Positions 1 to 6,619 of a stretch of 25,724 bases of DNA are shown here, piece after piece (position 1 is the first letter of the stretch; each line of letters begins with the position of its first letter). Both the position numbers and the translations under genes were made by a program. The stretch is from the NCBI GenBank assembly GCA_002387735.1, contig DGKJ01000002.1, positions 1 through 25,724 on the forward strand, read 5' to 3'. The notes under the pieces are model-generated. The model did no database searches. It saw only the letters and a list, made by a program, of their open reading frames with translations, and was not told where the DNA came from. This DNA is from Bacteriovoracaceae bacterium UBA4573. Its GTDB lineage: Bacteria; Bdellovibrionota; UBA1018; UBA923.

Positions 1-1305
1 GCGTTGTACCTGGTCAGTAAGACTTGCAGATGAGATTCCGAGCATGCCGGCTACCTGTTCAATTCGAAAGGCTCGGGCCGCTTCAGAACTGATTTTCGAA
101 AGCCAGGGAACAATTTGAGTAGCCGCCCGCGCCTTGCCTTCTACGTGCACTCCGGCCGCACTCACGATTTCCAAGATGCGCGCATCTAACAAATAAGGCG
201 CGCTGGCGAGCAGGGACTTCAGTCCCTCTGCGCCGTGTAATTTTAGGTATTCGTCTGGATCTTCTTCGCCTGGAATCGTAACGCCCTTAACAACAAGGTC
301 TTCCGCTAAAAAGAGCTCCATTGCTTTTTTTGCAGCTTCTTGACCCGCGGAATCGCCATCAAACAGCACGTAAATATTTTGGGTAAGGCGCTTGAGCACC
401 TGAATTTGGCGATTTGAAAGAGCCGTTCCTAAAGTTGCTACAGCACAGCCAATTCCATGCTGGTGAAGCGCAATACAGTCCATGTACCCCTCGACCAGAA
501 TAGCCATGTCGTCGGCACGAACATCTTTTTGCGCATGAAATAGTCCGTAAAGATGATTGCCCTTTTTAAATATCGGGGTCTCGGGAGAATTGAGGTATTT
601 GGGTCCATCGCTATCGCCCAACGCTCTGCCGCCAAAGGCGACTACTCGGCCACGCAAATCCGTCACTGGAAAAATTATCCGATCACGAAAAATATCATAG
701 TGCTGGCGCCCGCTCGAGTCGCGGGTCTCTTTTTTTCGAACCAACCCCAACTCTTCGGCCTTTTCTAATGGGGCTTTCCTAGCGGCAAGGAAATCAACCA
801 GTTCGCCCCAGGCATTTGGAGCGTAGCCAAGATACCACTTCCGAATTGAATCGGTGGTTACGCCACGGGCGCTTAAGTATTCTCGTGCCGCCTCTCCATT
901 GGGACCAAGCAGGTATTCGTGGTAAAAATGAGCGACAAACCGATTGAGTTTAAAATAAATTTCGAGAGCGCCCTCTCGAGCCGCTGTCGCTTGGCCCGAA
1001 CTTCCTCCGCCGTGTTTAAATTCCGGGGGGAGAGCCAATCCTACTTTAGCGGCTAGTGTCTTAACCGCATCGACGAAAGACAAACTCAAGACTTCTTGCA
1101 AAAAAGAAATCGCGTCGCCGCCCTTCTGACAGCCGAAACAATAGAATATTCCTTTTTTTTCATTCACTGAAAACGACGGCGAACGCTCAGCATGAAAAGG
1201 GCAAAGCCCCATGTGATTTGCACCAGCTTTACGAAGTCGTACAAATTCGCCTACGACTTCGGCAATATTGCTGCGTTCTTTAAGTTGTCGAACGAAATCG
1301 CTCAT
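1..1305 (-). CDS. dnaG: DNA primase DnaG (C-terminus cut by window edge)
   Basis: DNA primase makes the RNA primers for replication on single-stranded DNA opened by the DnaB helicase. The visible 435 codons start at ATG 1303-1305. They contain the N-terminal zinc-binding domain (Cys35, His38, Cys56, Cys59, in GLCPFH and FYCFGC), the RNA polymerase core, and the TOPRIM metal site with EGYMD (Glu272) and DGDSAG (Asp316, Asp318). A full DnaG has about 580-650 residues, so the helicase-binding C-terminal domain lies left of position 1. It is the third gene of an rpsU-yqeY-dnaG series, 7 bases after yqeY. In this arrangement rpoD usually follows, but that is outside the window. No Shine-Dalgarno sequence is recognisable before the start, so translation may depend on coupling to yqeY. 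Identity is certain. Confidence 0.97.
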   Translation of the reverse strand, partial: MSDFVRQLKERSNIAEVVGEFVRLRKAGANHMGLCPFHAERSPSFSVNEKKGIFYCFGCQKGGDAISFLQEVLSLSFVDAVKTLAAKVGLALPPEFKHGGGSSGQATAAREGALEIYFKLNRFVAHFYHEYLLGPNGEAAREYLSARGVTTDSIRKWYLGYAPNAWGELVDFLAARKAPLEKAEELGLVRKKETRDSSGRQHYDIFRDRIIFPVTDLRGRVVAFGGRALGDSDGPKYLNSPETPIFKKGNHLYGLFHAQKDVRADDMAILVEGYMDCIALHQHGIGCAVATLGTALSNRQIQVLKRLTQNIYVLFDGDSAGQEAAKKAMELFLAEDLVVKGVTIPGEEDPDEYLKLHGAEGLKSLLASAPYLLDARILEIVSAAGVHVEGKARAATQIVPWLSKISSEAARAFRIEQVAGMLGISSASLTDQVQR

Positions 1306-1312
1306 CTAGAAA

Positions 1313-1759
1313 CTATTGCAAGCGCGCTTGCACCAATTGATTTACAAGTTTTCCGTCGGCCTTACCTGCGACCTTCGGCATAAGTACCTTCATTACATTG
1401 CCCATTTCTTTTTTGGTCGAAGCTCCAGCCTCTTTTATGGCTGCTTCGACAATGGGAATTAATTCCGCTTCGGACATTTGTTCCGGCATATAAGCTTGGA
1501 GCAAAGTTAATTCTGCCGTTTCCTTCTCGACTAAATCGGCACGATTGCCAGCTTTAAACTGTTCAATCGATTCTTGTCGTTGTTTGACCAAGGTGGCTAA
1601 AATTTTCAACACCCCTGCATCGTCCAAATCGGTTCGATCGTCGATCTCACGCTTGCGAACTGCAGAGTGCAGCATGCGAATGGCGGCAAGCCTGGCTTTG
1701 TCGCCTGACTTCATGGCGTTTTTCATATCTTCTGAAATGCGTTCTTTGATCGATGGCAT
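1313..1759 (-). CDS. yqeY: YqeY/GatB-domain protein
   Basis: This is a 148-residue protein of the YqeY family. It resembles the C-terminal tRNA-tail-binding domain of GatB, the amidotransferase subunit that corrects mischarged tRNAs. The stand-alone protein has no settled function. Family marks are the helical N-terminus (MPSIKERISEDMKNAMKSGD), the LLQAYMPEQMSEAEL segment near residues 86-100, and KKEMGNVMKVLMPKVAGKADG near the end. The ATG at 1757-1759 follows a GAGGA motif at short spacing. It lies between rpsU and dnaG, as in many proteobacteria and related phyla. An intrinsic terminator precedes it, so it and dnaG probably depend on readthrough from rpsU or on an unseen promoter. Confidence 0.95.
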   Translation of the reverse strand: MPSIKERISEDMKNAMKSGDKARLAAIRMLHSAVRKREIDDRTDLDDAGVLKILATLVKQRQESIEQFKAGNRADLVEKETAELTLLQAYMPEQMSEAELIPIVEAAIKEAGASTKKEMGNVMKVLMPKVAGKADGKLVNQLVQARLQ

Positions 1760-1783
1760 ATTTCCTCACAAGTGACGGCAAAT

Positions 1784-1826
1784 AAAAAAAGCGCGACCAA
1801 GTTTTATCAAAAAACCCGGCCGCGCT
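1784..1826 (-). terminator. Intrinsic terminator/attenuator between rpsU and yqeY
   Basis: On the minus strand, positions 1826-1790 form a hairpin with 16-base arms and a 5-base loop (TTGAT). The outer nine pairs are AGCGCGGCC with GGTCGCGCT (one G-U wobble), then two G-U wobbles, then GTTTT with AAAAC. Six further T residues follow at once (1789-1784). It lies after the rpsU stop and before yqeY. A terminator at the equivalent place between rpsU and dnaG in Escherichia coli is known to reduce dnaG expression relative to S21, so the same role is inferred here. Confidence 0.88.
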
Positions 1827-1844
1827 CTATGTGATTGTGGTCAA

Positions 1845-2039
1845 TTAATAAAAGCGACGAACCTTCTTCATCGCACGCTTGCGCGCAGCGATAGCTTTTT
1901 TCTTGCGCTTTACACTTGGTTTTTCAAAGTGTTCACGTTTGCGCACGTCTGAAAGGATGCCTGCTTTTTCACACTGTTTTTTGAAGCGCTTTAACGCGCC
2001 TTCAAAGGATTCTCCGTCATTAATACGAATTCCTGGCAT
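1845..2039 (-). CDS. rpsU: 30S ribosomal protein bS21
   Basis: bS21 is a small, very basic protein of the 30S platform, next to the 3' end of 16S rRNA, and helps in translation initiation. The 64 residues begin MPGIRINDGESFEGALKRFK and carry the conserved CEKAGILSDVRKREHFEKPS core and a Lys/Arg-rich tail ending RRFY. The Escherichia coli protein has 71 residues. I chose ATG 2037-2039 because the in-frame upstream GTG (2046-2048) lies inside the Shine-Dalgarno sequence itself. The gene heads the macromolecular-synthesis operon, 77 bases after the gene ending at 2117. I found no convincing promoter hexamers in that gap. Confidence 0.97.
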   Translation of the reverse strand: MPGIRINDGESFEGALKRFKKQCEKAGILSDVRKREHFEKPSVKRKKKAIAARKRAMKKVRRFY

Positions 2040-2042
2040 ACC

Positions 2043-2053
2043 AATCACCTCCT
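2043..2053 (-). promoter_or_regulatory. Full-length Shine-Dalgarno sequence of rpsU
   Basis: Read on the minus strand this is AGGAGGTGATT. It matches all eleven positions of the usual 16S rRNA 3' tail, and three bases separate it from the rpsU ATG. Measured from the GGAGG core the spacing is 8 bases, which is normal. Its length is far beyond the other ribosome sites here and it fixes the rpsU start. Confidence 0.85.
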
Positions 2054-2116
2054 CTCAGCAAAAATTATTGGGTCGAAACTCGCCCCAGAACTAACGAACA
2101 TTTTTTGGCACTCAAG

Positions 2117-3193
2117 TCAACGGCGCATTTTAGTGAAACCACGTACCTCAAACACCGGTTCGTAGAATACTTGCTGCCAACTCTGCGGAATAAAAAGGTT
2201 ATATCGAGGCCCCAGCCCCTCAATAGATAGGCCTTCTGTTTCGACACGGGCGGTAAGGCGCTTGGCAAAGTCCGCATCAGCCGGAAAGGCCGTTACATAG
2301 CGTTCCCGCGACTGTTCAATGAATCGCATGGAATACACCACTAGGCGGTCTAGCGGCGACCCATTCGATAGCGCAGTTGCATTTGTAAGCTGATAGACCC
2401 TAGTGGTTAATACTGCTCGGCGTAGTTCGATTTCAGAAGATGTTTCACCGTAAAAATCGATACTTCCGGGCGGAGTTCTCCAAATAATTTTTTCGTGAAG
2501 TACCATTTCGGGCTTAGTGAATTCATTTTGACCGGCGACCACTTGGTCCAGCGCGTCTGTTAAATTACTTAGAAATTCTCCCCGTTCCGAGAATGGCGAC
2601 AAAGAGCCCGGCACTAAACCTAGTTTTTCTTCGAGTCCATGAACTAACCAACGATCGCTTTTTTGTCCGTAAGGTGTCTGAATCTGGCTGAATAAATACC
2701 CGTAGGTATGCAACACTCCTGCTTCAGCATAGGGAACCGGAGGCATGGGCACGAATCTCTTCCGTAGTTTCTTTGGACGGTGACTCGCAATCTTGTTCTG
2801 AAACGTTGGCATTTCTTGGTCGATATCTTCGGTCACTGGAATTCCCATTCGTTCAAGTACCACTGATTCTACCACTTCTTTTTTCGCGTTTTCGTCTATG
2901 ACGTTTGATTCGGTCCAACGTTCCTGCGAAACTTGCAAAGCTCGTCCTATGCGTTGACGAAAAAGAGGAATCGTATTTTCGATCAGTTTTAGTCCGTCGC
3001 CGTATTTCAAAGCGGCGTGAAGACGTCGGAATATAGCTTTCTTTTTTTTGGTTTCGAGCCGTAAGTAATCTTGGCAGGTTCCCGAAAAACTCTCTATTTC
3101 TGCGCCTGGCAAATAGTTTTCCGAAGCCCGAGCGACCGACACCACTGAAACTGAACCGCACGCCAATAGGATTAGAAAAACCGGGTTTTTCAC
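2117..3193 (-). CDS. Exported protein of unknown function
   Basis: I do not recognise this 358-residue protein. The N-terminus (MKNPVFLILLACGSVSV, then ARASEN) reads as a Sec signal peptide with an Ala-X-Ala site and likely cleavage after residue 23. Cys12 sits in LLAC, but the hydrophobic stretch continues past it, so a lipoprotein is less likely. The mature protein is charged and mostly helical, with a basic patch KKKKAIFRRLH near residues 49-59 and KKLRKRFVPMPPVPY near 140-154. No catalytic motif or membrane segment is evident. The start is GTG 3191-3193 with GGAG eight bases upstream. The gene is divergent from the isc operon, and its stop lies 77 bases before the rpsU start, so some rpsU transcription could come from its promoter. 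It is probably periplasmic. Confidence 0.8.
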   Translation of the reverse strand: MKNPVFLILLACGSVSVVSVARASENYLPGAEIESFSGTCQDYLRLETKKKKAIFRRLHAALKYGDGLKLIENTIPLFRQRIGRALQVSQERWTESNVIDENAKKEVVESVVLERMGIPVTEDIDQEMPTFQNKIASHRPKKLRKRFVPMPPVPYAEAGVLHTYGYLFSQIQTPYGQKSDRWLVHGLEEKLGLVPGSLSPFSERGEFLSNLTDALDQVVAGQNEFTKPEMVLHEKIIWRTPPGSIDFYGETSSEIELRRAVLTTRVYQLTNATALSNGSPLDRLVVYSMRFIEQSRERYVTAFPADADFAKRLTARVETEGLSIEGLGPRYNLFIPQSWQQVFYEPVFEVRGFTKMRR

Positions 3194-3324
3194 CTTTTAA
3201 ACTCCGCAAAATAATTTCAAAAACTGCTCGCTCCTATTACCATACTAAATTACTCTGGTCTAGAAGGGGTGCCACTAACGGTGGTTAAATAAAAAAGACT
3301 TTAATATTGAATACATAGACCTAA

Positions 3325-3353
3325 TTGACAGGTGCAAACGCATTAAGTACGAT
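3325..3353 (+). promoter_or_regulatory. Candidate sigma-70-type promoter of the isc operon (distal)
   Basis: A perfect -35 box TTGACA (3325-3330) is followed after 17 bases by TACGAT (3348-3353), four of six matches to TATAAT. The predicted start is near 3360, giving a leader of about 120 bases before iscR. An inverted repeat AGTCGT-(6)-ACGACT (3360-3377) covers the predicted start region and could be an operator. Confidence 0.5.
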
Positions 3354-3413
3354 ATAAATAGTCGTAGTTTGACGACTTAGCCTTGTTCGTACGGGGCAAT
3401 GTGTCCATTTTAC

Positions 3414-3444
3414 TTGAACTCCGATGATTTAAATCGTATTTAAT
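3414..3444 (+). promoter_or_regulatory. Candidate proximal isc promoter with embedded palindrome
   Basis: TTGAAC (3414-3419) and TTTAAT (3439-3444) are good hexamers, but the 19-base spacer is long. A perfect 10-base palindrome GATTTAAATC (3426-3435) lies within the spacer. Some metal-responsive activators favour long spacers with a central palindrome, but nothing proves that here. It does not resemble the published Escherichia coli IscR sites. Confidence 0.25.
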
Positions 3445-3480
3445 GGGAACTTTTAACCTTGAGCGTGGGAGCCACTAAAC

Positions 3481-3990
3481 GTGATAAAACTCAATAGAAC
3501 TACTGAATATAGCCTCTTGTCTTTGAGCTATATACGCGCCAAGGAAAACGCTCAGCCGGCTTCGGCCCGCGAAATTTCTGAGCATTTTCACCTGCCATTT
3601 GAAATACTGGCCAAAACTCTCCAGCGTTTAAAGGAACAAAACATCATCGCCTCCACTTTTGGAACGCGGGGAGGTTACGTGTTGGCGCGTGACCTCAAGC
3701 TACTCGACCTTGCTTCATTTCTAAAAATGGTCGAAGGCCCCCTCGCCGTGGTCTCGTGCTGTGCTTCCGAAGAAACCGCGTGTGAATTTTCTTCCGGCTG
3801 TTCAATTCAAAACCCCATGCAGGCATTAAATGCTCGCATCGCGGACTTCTTAAGTCGTATTTCAGTGGAAGAACTGACCCGTCCGGGTGTAAGCTCTCTT
3901 AACGTACTCTCGGGGCCCACAACCACAAACACCAATCGGACTCCAGAGGTCGTACAACTAGGCAGTCTTGCATACGGAGAAGAACCCTAA
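3481..3990 (+). CDS. iscR: Rrf2-family Fe-S regulator, IscR-like
   Basis: This is a 169-residue winged-helix regulator that probably senses Fe-S status and controls the isc operon it heads. Residues 1-85 are the Rrf2 DNA-binding domain, with the typical wing TFGTRGGYVLAR at 59-70. The cluster loop has Cys93, Cys94, Cys101 and Cys107. The spacing Cys94-X6-Cys101-X5-Cys107 is close to the Escherichia coli ligands (X5, X5), but Gln110 stands where IscR has its His107 ligand. The loop is also like the SufR-type Rrf2 proteins of suf operons, so the name is positional. The start is GTG 3481-3483 with GGGAG nine bases upstream. An in-frame TGA at 3460-3462 excludes longer starts. iscS follows after 8 bases. 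Confidence 0.88.
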   Translation: MIKLNRTTEYSLLSLSYIRAKENAQPASAREISEHFHLPFEILAKTLQRLKEQNIIASTFGTRGGYVLARDLKLLDLASFLKMVEGPLAVVSCCASEETACEFSSGCSIQNPMQALNARIADFLSRISVEELTRPGVSSLNVLSGPTTTNTNRTPEVVQLGSLAYGEEP

Positions 3991-3998
3991 GGGGCATT

Positions 3999-5234
3999 AT
4001 GAAGAACAACACGATAAAGAAATTTCCGATCTACTTAGACTATCAAGCCACTACTCCGGTGGATTCGCGCGTTTTAGATGCGATGCTTCCTTACTTTACT
4101 GAACACTTTGGTAATGCGGCCAGTCGCAGTCATGAATATGGGTGGCGAGCCGAAGAAGCTGTGGAAGTGGCGCGCGAACAAGTTGCAGCACTTTTGGGTG
4201 CGGCGGCTCCTAAAGAAATACTCTTCACTAGTGGCGCCACTGAATCTAACAATCTCGCTATCTTGGGCGTTGCCGAAATGTACCGCGACAAGGGCAACCA
4301 CATCATTACGTCGACAGTCGAACACAAGGCAGTACTAGACACCTGCAAGTATCTTGAGACAAAGGGTTTCGAAGTGACCTACTTGCCAGTAGACCAGTTC
4401 GGACGCGTAAACGTGAGCGAGTTACGGGCCGCCATAAAAGATTCCACAATATTGATCTCCGTAATGCTCGCCAATAACGAAATTGGAACCATTCAACCGA
4501 TTCGTGAAATCGGAAAAATCGCCAAAGAAAAGGGAATTCTTTTCCACTGCGACGCGGTCCAAGGTGTAGGCAAAATTCCATTTAACGTAGAAGAGTTTGG
4601 TGTTGATCTGGTTTCGATCAGCGCACACAAAATGTACGGACCAAAAGGGGTCGGTGCTCTTTATGTTCGGCGCAAAAATCCCCGCGTACGTTTGGCGGAA
4701 CAAATTCACGGCGGCGGACATGAACGCGGCATGCGATCCGGAACCCTCAATGTGCCGGGAATCGTGGGACTCGGCAAAGCAGCGGAACTATCGAATCAGT
4801 TACTCAGCGAAGAATTTGAACGCATCACCGCTCTGCGCGACAGACTTTTTAAAACCATTACAACGAAACTTTCTGACGTTTATTTAAACGGTCACCCCGC
4901 TGAACGCATACCGGGCAACTTAAATTTGAGTTTCGCATATGTTGAAGGTGAGTCCATCATTATGGGGCTCAAAGATTTGGCAGTTTCTTCTGGATCAGCG
5001 TGTACTTCAGCATCACTTGAACCTTCTTATGTGCTCAAAGCAATCGGGGTGGGCGAAGAATTGGCACATACTTCGATTCGTTTCGGCATTGGACGTCAAA
5101 CCACCGAAGCAGAAATCGACTATGCAGCGAACAGAGTAATCGAAACAATTTCTAAATTGAGAGATCTCTCACCGCTTTGGGAGATGGCTCAAGAGGGAAT
5201 CGATCTTAAATCGATTCAGTGGACCGCACACTAA
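3999..5234 (+). CDS. iscS: Cysteine desulfurase IscS
   Basis: This pyridoxal-phosphate enzyme takes sulfur from cysteine, giving alanine and a protein persulfide that is passed to IscU. It has 411 residues, close to the family norm. Visible marks are the N-terminal YLDYQATTPVD, the cofactor-binding SGATESNN at 78-85, His109, the NNEIGT region at 159-164, the cofactor lysine Lys211 in SAHKMYGPKG, and the mobile-loop catalytic Cys335 in SSGSACTSASLEPSYVL. The long loop and context mark it as IscS/NifS group rather than SufS. Its ATG follows AAGGGG. It lies 8 bases after iscR and 17 before iscU in one operon. Confidence 0.97.
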   Translation: MKNNTIKKFPIYLDYQATTPVDSRVLDAMLPYFTEHFGNAASRSHEYGWRAEEAVEVAREQVAALLGAAAPKEILFTSGATESNNLAILGVAEMYRDKGNHIITSTVEHKAVLDTCKYLETKGFEVTYLPVDQFGRVNVSELRAAIKDSTILISVMLANNEIGTIQPIREIGKIAKEKGILFHCDAVQGVGKIPFNVEEFGVDLVSISAHKMYGPKGVGALYVRRKNPRVRLAEQIHGGGHERGMRSGTLNVPGIVGLGKAAELSNQLLSEEFERITALRDRLFKTITTKLSDVYLNGHPAERIPGNLNLSFAYVEGESIIMGLKDLAVSSGSACTSASLEPSYVLKAIGVGEELAHTSIRFGIGRQTTEAEIDYAANRVIETISKLRDLSPLWEMAQEGIDLKSIQWTAH

Positions 5235-5251
5235 GGAACTCAGAGGCAATT

Positions 5252-5644
5252 ATGGCATACAGCAAAAAAGTATTGGATCACTTCGACAACCCGCGCAACA
5301 TGGGAAGTCTCGATAAAACCGCGCAAGATGTTGGTACCGGCGTAGTGGGCGCTCCTGAATGCGGCGACGTTATGAAGTTACAGGTGAAGGTCAACGATAA
5401 CGGAATTATAGAGGATGCAAAATTTAAGACTTTTGGCTGTGGAAGCGCGATTGCTAGTTCGAGCCTCGCAACCGAATGGATTATCGGTAAGAGCGTGGAA
5501 GATGCCATGAAGATCAAAAATACCGATATTGTTAATGAACTAGCTTTGCCGCCTATCAAAATTCATTGTTCGGTCTTGGCGGAAGATGCGATTAAAGCTG
5601 CTGTGAGAGACTATCTCAAAAAGAAGGAGCAAAAATCGGCATGA
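5252..5644 (+). CDS. iscU: Fe-S cluster assembly scaffold IscU
   Basis: IscU is the scaffold on which [2Fe-2S] clusters are built before transfer with help from HscA and HscB. The 130 residues carry all the expected ligands: Cys37 and Asp39 in ECGD, Cys63 in FGCGSA, and His105-Cys106. The chaperone-recognition motif is LPPIK at 99-103 (LPPVK in Escherichia coli). I chose ATG 5252-5254 because the family begins MAYS and a GAGG motif lies just before it. A frame extended to 5219 would overlap iscS and add unrelated residues. The stop overlaps the iscA start as ATGA, which implies coupled translation. Confidence 0.97.
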   Translation: MAYSKKVLDHFDNPRNMGSLDKTAQDVGTGVVGAPECGDVMKLQVKVNDNGIIEDAKFKTFGCGSAIASSSLATEWIIGKSVEDAMKIKNTDIVNELALPPIKIHCSVLAEDAIKAAVRDYLKKKEQKSA

Positions 5645-5970
5645 TTACTGTTTCTCAAAATGCGGTTAAAGAAATTCTTCGGCTCATGGAAAGTGACCCC
5701 AGCTCGAAAGAATCTTACATTCGCGTAATGGTCGCAGGTGGCGGATGCTCGGGCATGTCTTATAAGCTGGGCTTTGAATCTACGCCGGTGGCTGAAACCG
5801 ATAAAGTATTCGAACAAGATGGCGTTAAAGTGGTGGTTGACCAAAAAAGCTATCTCTATCTGGCGGGCACGGAACTAGATTATTCCGGCGGCCTCAACGG
5901 CACAGGCTTTACTTTTCAAAACCCGAACGCGAAGCGAACCTGCGGCTGCGGCAGTTCTTTCTCGGTTTAA
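5641..5970 (+). CDS. iscA: A-type Fe-S carrier protein IscA
   Basis: A-type carriers accept clusters from the scaffold and deliver them to target enzymes. The 109 residues have the three invariant cysteines, Cys36 in GGGCSGMSY and Cys101 and Cys103 in TCGCGSSF, plus the family segment near 80-92 (DYSGGLNGTGFTF). The start ATG overlaps the iscU stop by four bases and hscB follows after 28 bases. By sequence alone IscA, ErpA and SufA are hard to separate; operon position favours IscA. Confidence 0.95.
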   Translation: MITVSQNAVKEILRLMESDPSSKESYIRVMVAGGGCSGMSYKLGFESTPVAETDKVFEQDGVKVVVDQKSYLYLAGTELDYSGGLNGTGFTFQNPNAKRTCGCGSSFSV

Positions 5971-5998
5971 ACCCAAAGCGGCGTGAGTACTCAGCCAC

Positions 5999-6619
5999 AT
6001 GCATTGTTGGAATTGTAAAACAGACCTTTCGCACCAGTCATCTTTAGGTTTTTTTGCGTGTCCAAAATGTTCAGCACCGGATTTTATTGGCACTGATCGG
6101 AGTCCATTCGCGGTACTCGGAGCTCCACGGCAATATGATCTTGATCTTTCGGAGCTAGAGGAGCGCTACTTAGCGTTATCCAAATGGTTGCACCCCGATC
6201 GTTATGCAACGCTCGGAAACACTTGGACCAAAAAATGTGGCGAGCTTTCGGCTTTAGTCAATGAGTCCTACGAGTCGTTGAAAAATAGCGAGTCTCGCCT
6301 GGATGCTTTATTGGTCGGCAGTAGTGATCTTGCAAAAACAAATAGTGACGCTATCCCGACTCGATACGCAGAGCGTTTTTTTGAAATGCAGGAATTGCGC
6401 ATGGAAGACGCCGCTGCCGCTCGAGCACTAGCTCTTTCGCTACAATCCGAAATCAAACAAGAAGATAACGCGCTTTTAGAACAAATTGACCGGATTGCTC
6501 GCTCACTTAATTGGAATAAACCACTAGAAAAACAGTCGCTATTAACTCTTATGGAAACTCGGGCCAAAAGAGCGTATTTACGATCGCTCATCGCCAATTT
6601 GCAGAAAGTTTTATTATGA
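5999..6619 (+). CDS. hscB: J-domain co-chaperone HscB with N-terminal zinc-finger-like motif
   Basis: HscB carries IscU to HscA and stimulates the HscA ATPase. Residues from about 35 form the J domain with the HPD motif at 65-67, in KWLHPDRYATLG. The C-terminal half is the helical IscU-binding bundle. The 206-residue protein is about 35 longer than the Escherichia coli form because of an N-terminal extension with four cysteines, Cys3, Cys6, Cys21 and Cys24 (CWNC and CPKC). This is like the metal-binding domain of eukaryotic HSC20. No good Shine-Dalgarno sequence precedes ATG 5999, but no other in-frame start keeps the J domain. The stop overlaps hscA as ATGA. Confidence 0.93.
   Translation: MHCWNCKTDLSHQSSLGFFACPKCSAPDFIGTDRSPFAVLGAPRQYDLDLSELEERYLALSKWLHPDRYATLGNTWTKKCGELSALVNESYESLKNSESRLDALLVGSSDLAKTNSDAIPTRYAERFFEMQELRMEDAAAARALALSLQSEIKQEDNALLEQIDRIARSLNWNKPLEKQSLLTLMETRAKRAYLRSLIANLQKVLL

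Larger units (their letters stand above)
3194..3480. other. Divergent intergenic control region upstream of the isc operon
   Basis: These 287 bases separate the divergent exported-protein and isc transcripts and form the longest non-coding stretch of the window. They hold the two candidate isc promoters and two inverted repeats listed separately. I see no tRNA, no riboswitch signature and no open frame with a ribosome site. No convincing promoter for the minus-strand gene was found. Confidence 0.7.

Noticed and set aside
2037..2048. GTG at 2046-2048 as rpsU start
   Set aside because: It lies within the Shine-Dalgarno sequence and would add three residues not seen in S21 proteins.
2853..3209. 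A 118-codon open frame overlapping the start of the exported-protein gene in another frame
   Set aside because: It has no ribosome site, its composition is Arg/Ser-rich low-complexity, and it lies over the well-supported 2117-3193 gene with its signal peptide.
3272..3284. Hairpin CCAC-TAACG-GTGG
   Set aside because: Only four stem pairs, and the following run is A rather than T on the plus strand. The minus strand lacks a T-run after it. It is not a terminator.
3271..3479. Near-repeats GCCACTAACG (3271) and GCCACTAAACG upstream of and at the iscR start
   Set aside because: Short and imperfect, and one copy lies in the ribosome-binding region. Too little to call an operator pair.
3194..3480. 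Possible small RNA or riboswitch in the isc leader
   Set aside because: I saw no conserved motif or stable terminator-type hairpin, only the short inverted repeats already listed.
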